In this document: positions 60,270 to 64,000 of the stretch, piece after piece
How positions within the stretch are numbered: position 1 is the first letter of the stretch
Layout of the letters: every line of letters begins with the position of its first letter
Assembly (NCBI GenBank): GCA_030619925.1
Contig: JAUXAL010000003.1
Span: 24,692-88,691 of the forward strand
DNA length: 64,000 bases
From: Phycisphaerae bacterium
Lineage (GTDB): Bacteria; Planctomycetota; Phycisphaerae; Sedimentisphaerales; Anaerobacaceae
Reading direction: 5' to 3'
The notes under the pieces: model-generated
The model's database searches: none
Seen by the model: only the letters and a program-made list of their open reading frames with translations
Told to the model about the DNA's origin: nothing
Program-made: the position numbers and the translations under genes

Positions 60270-60350
60270 ACACAAATCCAATCCACAGCTTTTCCACAAA
60301 ACGAACTTACGATGTGCAAAACCTGTGAAAAATAATTTTTTTTTGTGCGC
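60270..60350 (+). other. Possible replication origin region upstream of dnaA
   Basis: The 420-base gap upstream of dnaA holds a TTTTCCACA box (60290-60298, one change from TTATCCACA), a weaker CAATCCACA (60279-60287), an inverted ttttcacagg-like word (60319 on), and an AT-rich block (aaaataattttttttttgtg, 60328-60347). Typical of oriC but boxes are few. Evidence moderate. Confidence 0.4.
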
Positions 60351-60407
60351 AAAGCCAATGATGACAGCAACCTCTACCAGGTGGAAAAGAAATTTTCCAA
60401 AACGCAA

Positions 60408-60437
60408 TTGACTTGTTTTTTCGTTGTTCAATAATAG
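60408..60437 (+). promoter_or_regulatory. dnaA: Candidate dnaA promoter
   Basis: TTGACT (60408-60413) with AATAAT (60430-60435) at 16-base spacing, an overlapping TAATAG at 18. Confidence 0.45.
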
Positions 60438-60476
60438 CTAAGTTGCCGCTTTGATTTATTATAAAGAAAATGGATT

Positions 60477-60528
60477 CTTATCCCGCATCTATTAGATGCA
60501 ACCCCGCGTTCAATAGGTACGGGATAAG
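60477..60528 (+). promoter_or_regulatory. dnaA: Dyad cttatcccg / cgggataag in dnaA leader
   Basis: Nine-base perfect inverted repeat (60477-60485 with 60520-60528) containing an inner hairpin gcatctattagatgc. Falls in the predicted dnaA 5' leader, 40 bases before the ATG. Could be a regulatory site or a DnaA-box pair of altered sequence (TTATCCCG). Confidence 0.4.
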
Positions 60529-60568
60529 GGCCTGGTAAATGGAAACCTTTGGCAGGGGGAGAATACTA

Positions 60569-62200
60569 ATGCAGAGTACAATCACGGATGAGAGTTCTCG
60601 CACAGCAGCGTCGGGACCCCATTTGCAAAACATCGCAAATGGGGACCCTGCCCAGATAAGTGCTATCAACGAAGCTCTTGCCGAGAAGGTAGGGGCGCAA
60701 AAGTTTCGAATCTGGTTCAAAAACTCTACCAAGCTGACACTTACCGGCGGATACCTGAAAGTTGGCGTGCCAAACCTTTTCATAGCAAGCTGGATTGAAA
60801 ACCATTTTTTGAATGAAATCAACCAGGCAGTTCGGGCAGTTACCGGTACAGAGGTAAAGCTTACCTTCGCCATCGACCCGGAGCTTTCCAGCAGCCAGAG
60901 GCGAACCCAACTGGATTCGCAGGCATCCGCCGTGGCGACAGAGGTAAAGGCCCGGAATCGATCCCGATCTTATCGCGGCCGCAAAGGGACCGGGTCCCTA
61001 CTTCGTAAGAGCCCGACTCCGCTTCGCGGCAGCCCAACAAAAATATCCACTGTGGGCGGACATCAGAAGAAAAGACTCAAACTAAGTCTGGATACATTCG
61101 TTGTCGGCTCATCAAATGAACTGGCCTACAACGCCGCCAAAGTTGTTGTAAATGAGCAGCAAAGCCGCGTTCCCCCAGAGCGCGACCCCTCCTTCAATCC
61201 GCTGTTTATTCACGGAGGATACGGCCTCGGCAAAACACATCTGCTGCAAGGGATCTGCAATGCGGTGTGCAAGCGGCGGCCCCAGACTAATTGGCTATAT
61301 CTCTCAGCGGAGGATTTTGCCAATCAGTTCGTGCTGGCCTTGAAGACAAAAAAGCTGGAGGCTTTTAGACGACGAATGCGACAAACGGACTTGTTAGCAA
61401 TCGACGATATTCACTTCTTGGCCAGCAAGCCTTCAACGCAGGAGGAATTCCTGCATACCTTCAATACAATCAATTTGGCAGGTAAACAGGTCGTCCTCGC
61501 TTCCGACGCCCCTCCGAAGATGATAGGGCAACTGTCCGAAAAGCTCGTTAACCGCTTCGTCTCCGGAATGGTTGTCAATATCCAGACTCCTGACTTCCAC
61601 ACCCGCTGCCAGATATGTAGACAGTACGCAAAACAATTGACAATTGACCATCATAAATTGAAAATTGGAAAAGCCGTCCCTGAAAGCGTAATAAGATACA
61701 TCGCCGAAAATCTGCGCACCAACGTGCGGGAATTGGAAGGGGCTCTGCTGAAATTAATTGCATATTCCGCACTGGCCGGCAACACCGGCTATGGATCGGA
61801 CCGGCCTTCGGCCGGCGAAAAAATCAACCTGTCTATGGCCAAAGCGGTTCTGGCTGAACACCTGGAAAGGTGCGACCCGATTGTGCACATATCGGACATC
61901 GAATCAGCCGTGGCGACTTATTTCGGGATAACACCGGCCAATATACACTCGTCCAAGAAGAACAGAACGGTTGCTCTGGCCCGCCATTTCAGTATGTACC
62001 TGATCAGAAATCACACAAAAATGTCGTTCTCCGAGATTGGCAGATTTATGGGCAACAAAAATCACGCCACCGTGCTTTTGGCCTGCAAAAAAATCGAAGA
62101 CCTGACAAAACAAAATACGAAGCTTAACTGGCAAGGTCCGGCTGGCAATAAAGCCTCCAAAGCCAGAACCGTACTCGCCCAGCTTGAAGCCAGTATCTGA
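60569..62200 (+). CDS. dnaA: Chromosomal replication initiator protein DnaA
   Basis: 543 residues, ATG at 60569 after gcagggggag. N-terminal domain (KVGAQKFRIWFKNSTKLTL), AAA+ domain with Walker A GGYGLGKT (216-223), DLLAIDDIHFL, and C-terminal DNA-binding helix RNHTKMSFSEIGRFMGNKNH. About 75 residues longer than the E. coli protein. Three inserts are repeat derived: residues about 15-27 (60613-60649), the linker 139-155 (60986-61035, gggaccgggtccc) and residues about 409-416 (61795-61817). No dnaN after it. Confidence 0.96.
   Translation: MQSTITDESSRTAASGPHLQNIANGDPAQISAINEALAEKVGAQKFRIWFKNSTKLTLTGGYLKVGVPNLFIASWIENHFLNEINQAVRAVTGTEVKLTFAIDPELSSSQRRTQLDSQASAVATEVKARNRSRSYRGRKGTGSLLRKSPTPLRGSPTKISTVGGHQKKRLKLSLDTFVVGSSNELAYNAAKVVVNEQQSRVPPERDPSFNPLFIHGGYGLGKTHLLQGICNAVCKRRPQTNWLYLSAEDFANQFVLALKTKKLEAFRRRMRQTDLLAIDDIHFLASKPSTQEEFLHTFNTINLAGKQVVLASDAPPKMIGQLSEKLVNRFVSGMVVNIQTPDFHTRCQICRQYAKQLTIDHHKLKIGKAVPESVIRYIAENLRTNVRELEGALLKLIAYSALAGNTGYGSDRPSAGEKINLSMAKAVLAEHLERCDPIVHISDIESAVATYFGITPANIHSSKKNRTVALARHFSMYLIRNHTKMSFSEIGRFMGNKNHATVLLACKKIEDLTKQNTKLNWQGPAGNKASKARTVLAQLEASI
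60613..60649 (+). repeat. Palindrome inside dnaA
   Basis: gggaccccatttgc with gcaaatggggaccc, one mismatch; in frame. Confidence 0.75.
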
Positions 62201-62315
62201 ACACTAATACCAATTGTACTTAATTACAGCGCTTTTAATGAATTATCAGATGTGGTTCATGGTGCTACTGGGCCAATAACTATTAAAAAATAGAGAAACA
62301 AAGGAGGACAAAATT

Positions 62316-63234
62316 ATGAAGCAAAAACGACTTACTTTTATTGTGATTTTACTTTCTACTTTATTTATTTTCACCGCTGCCGTTGTTTTTGCCGGTAAAG
62401 GACCCGCTTGCTCATCTGATCTTCCGGTTAAATGGGGAGAACTTACTGCGCCCGATTTTATAAAAGCCGTGGAAAGGTCCGGAGGCCTCTGCCTTATTCC
62501 AAATAGGTGTCTTCGAAAAGCACGGACCTCATTTGCCGCTTGGAACAGATTTAATTGACGTCAGGGAAATTGCTTTACGTGCGGCCAAAAAAGAATACGC
62601 TCTTGTCTTCCCGGAATACTATTTCAGCCAGATATTAGAAGCAAAACACCAGCCCGGAACAATTGCATACAGCCCTAAGCTCATTTGGGATATCCTGCAG
62701 GAGACATGTGATGAAATTTCCCGTAACGGAATTAAGAAAATTGTCCTTGTGAACGGACATGGCGGAAACAATAATTTTTTACCCTTTTTCAGCCAGGCGC
62801 AGCTTGAAAAACAACGGGACTACTGCGTCGTATTGTTCAGACCCCAAAGGGGGCCGATAGTTGCAGAAAAATTAAAAAAGCTCAGAGAGACCAAGAACGG
62901 CGGACATGCAGGAGAAACCGAGACTTCGATGATGCAGGTTTCAAGACCCGACCTCGTGCATATAGACCGCGCAAAAGAACAGTCCGGCCAAGACTTGGCA
63001 CGCTTAAAACACATCCCTACCAACTTCACGGGAATATTCTGGTATGCTAAATACCCAAACCACTATGCAGGGGACGGCAGCTATGCTAAACCCGATCTCG
63101 GCGAATTATTAATAAACTCTCAGGCTGATCAGCTTGTTGACTTAATCAAAATCCTGAAAAAAGACGACACTATTCTAAATCTCCAGAACCGCTTTTACAA
63201 CGAATCCAAAAACCCGCTCAAAACAAAACAGTAA
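62316..63234 (+). pseudogene. Secreted creatininase-family amidohydrolase, frameshifted
   Basis: Signal peptide (FIVILLSTLFIFTAAVVFA) and PVKWGELTAPDFIKAVERSG in one frame, then GVFEKHGPHLPLGTDLIDVR, NGHGGNNNF and GHAGETETS (metal and catalytic residues) in the +1-shifted frame. An extra A in aaa at 62501-62503 explains it: with ccaata the frame reads CLIPIGVFEKHG as in relatives. All other parts are intact, so a sequencing or assembly indel is as likely as true inactivation. Acts on cyclic amides, substrate unknown. Confidence 0.8.
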
Positions 63235-63450
63235 TATACATTATTGATAGCTGCACCCACAGCGGTGGACTGGTGCATCTTGGTGTAAACCTCAAAATTT
63301 GCGATTAGTTTACAGTATTCATAATATTCACTACATAGCAATGCAAGGTACCTGTCAATGACACATAGTGATTTTGGGGATGGTTTTAAGCTCGACTTTT
63401 GCCATTTTTTAGGCTGCTAAATGATGGAGAAAGAATACATTGGCGCAAAA

Positions 63451-63510
63451 AATAGACTCCTGCCGATGCTTATTATTGTTAAAGATAATAAGTTCGGAAA
63501 GGAGTCTATT
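63451..63510 (+). promoter_or_regulatory. Long hairpin holding the transposase ribosome site
   Basis: aatagactcc (63451-63460) pairs with ggagtctatt (63501-63510); inner cttattat (63469-63476) with ataataag (63485-63492), loop of 8. The ggag of the ribosome site is inside the stem and the ATG follows directly. Confidence 0.65.
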
Positions 63511-64000
63511 ATGCTTACTATTCCATCGGCAGCAGAACAACTTTTCCTCCAGTTTTCTATAACATTTACTCAGCCAACTTTCCAGCTAATTCTTCCGCTG
63601 GCAATCGGAGCTATCCTGACAATGGGCCGAAGAACAGTTACGGCAGTTCTGTGGACCATCCGGGCAGTAATTAAGGGACATCACAGCACCTATCATCGGG
63701 TTTTTTCCCGGGCGGTCTGGTCCTTGTGGCCCCCGGGCAAAGTATTGGCCACAGCGATTCTGCGATATATTCCCCCTGACCAACCTGTCCTGGTGCCCAT
63801 TGATGATACGACGGCTCAGCATCGCGGCAAGCATGTATATGGTAAAGGCTGTCATCACAATGCGGTCCGGTCTGCTCATAAGCACGTTGTTTATCGCTGG
63901 GGCCACCGTTGGATAGTGTTGGCTATCTCGGTAAAGCTGCCCTTTACTTCGCGGCGTTGGGCTCTGCCGGTGCTGGCCGCCTTGTATCGCCCCGAGGAAC
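63511..64000 (+). mobile_element. Transposase, DDE superfamily (IS701-like), 3' end outside window
   Basis: 163 codons open to the window end, from ATG 63511. PVLVPIDDTTAQHRGKHVYG, GKGCHHNAVRSAHKHVVYRW and GHRWIVLAISVKLPF are the pattern of DDE_5-type transposases (IS701 family), the first acidic residue in IDDT. It is the left end of an insertion sequence; its terminal repeat is not determined. Confidence 0.82.

Noticed and set aside
62480-62540. Programmed frameshift in the creatininase gene
   Set aside because: No slippery heptamer or downstream structure of the known type; a single-base indel explains it.

Overview
The window looks like a chromosomal segment of a planctomycete, probably of the Phycisphaerae/Sedimentisphaerales type. 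This is an inference from gene content: two Cys-type sulfatases, one with a HEAT-repeat tail, Tat-type signals, a FAD/glycoside-hydrolase fusion, a GH105-like domain, FG-GAP proteins, an McsA/McsB pair, and housekeeping genes swollen by repeats. No rRNA, tRNA or CRISPR array was recognised.

Layout. 1-8.9 kb holds host metabolism: a URO-D family protein, a sulfatase, a thioesterase, purF-purM, a membrane protein, a DUF503 protein and a Tat-lipoprotein sugar isomerase. 9.0-21.7 kb on the minus strand is a phage-type structural module: portal, scaffold, SU10-like major capsid protein, a run of small virion and fibre-like proteins, and a membrane/lipoprotein pair. 21.9-24.4 kb carries a PfkB kinase and a SYLF lipoprotein. 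25.0-36.8 kb on the plus strand runs from a promoter with a structured leader through an HTH regulator, an ABC-type ATPase, a GNAT, a ParB-like protein, a Cys-rich mini-protein and a TerS-like protein, then a sulfatase plus a 1475-residue FAD/GH fusion, then the terminase large subunit. A holin-family gene and a decayed copy lie just beyond. No integrase, tape measure, sheath, protease or att site was seen, so the two modules look like a domesticated or gene-transfer-agent-like virus and not a fresh prophage.

40.6-62.2 kb is a housekeeping block: aspS, a haem-binding sensor kinase, an S9 peptidase, coaD, a QueD-like protein, mcsA-mcsB, dnaK (with a consensus sigma-54 promoter), mnmE, yidC, a phosphoesterase, lptB, def, fmt and dnaA with a possible oriC in front. 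mnmE-yidC near dnaA fits an origin-proximal location. The window ends with a frameshifted creatininase and the 5' part of an insertion-sequence transposase whose ribosome binding site lies in a long hairpin.

The most striking property crosses all regions. Several families of short repeats (degenerate 8-12 bp echo repeats such as cgagtatcgag, GC-rich palindromes around gggaccccgc/gcgggaaccc and ggccgaaggccgg, and MITE-like elements) fill intergenic spaces, supply start codons, and are inserted in frame in conserved proteins. mnmE is about 177 residues longer than the E. coli protein and most of the excess is repeat-encoded; dnaA, the histidine kinase, QueD, PfkB, the GNAT, ParB, TerS and the S9 peptidase also carry insertions. 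The phage-like module carries the same repeats, so it has shared this genome for a long time.
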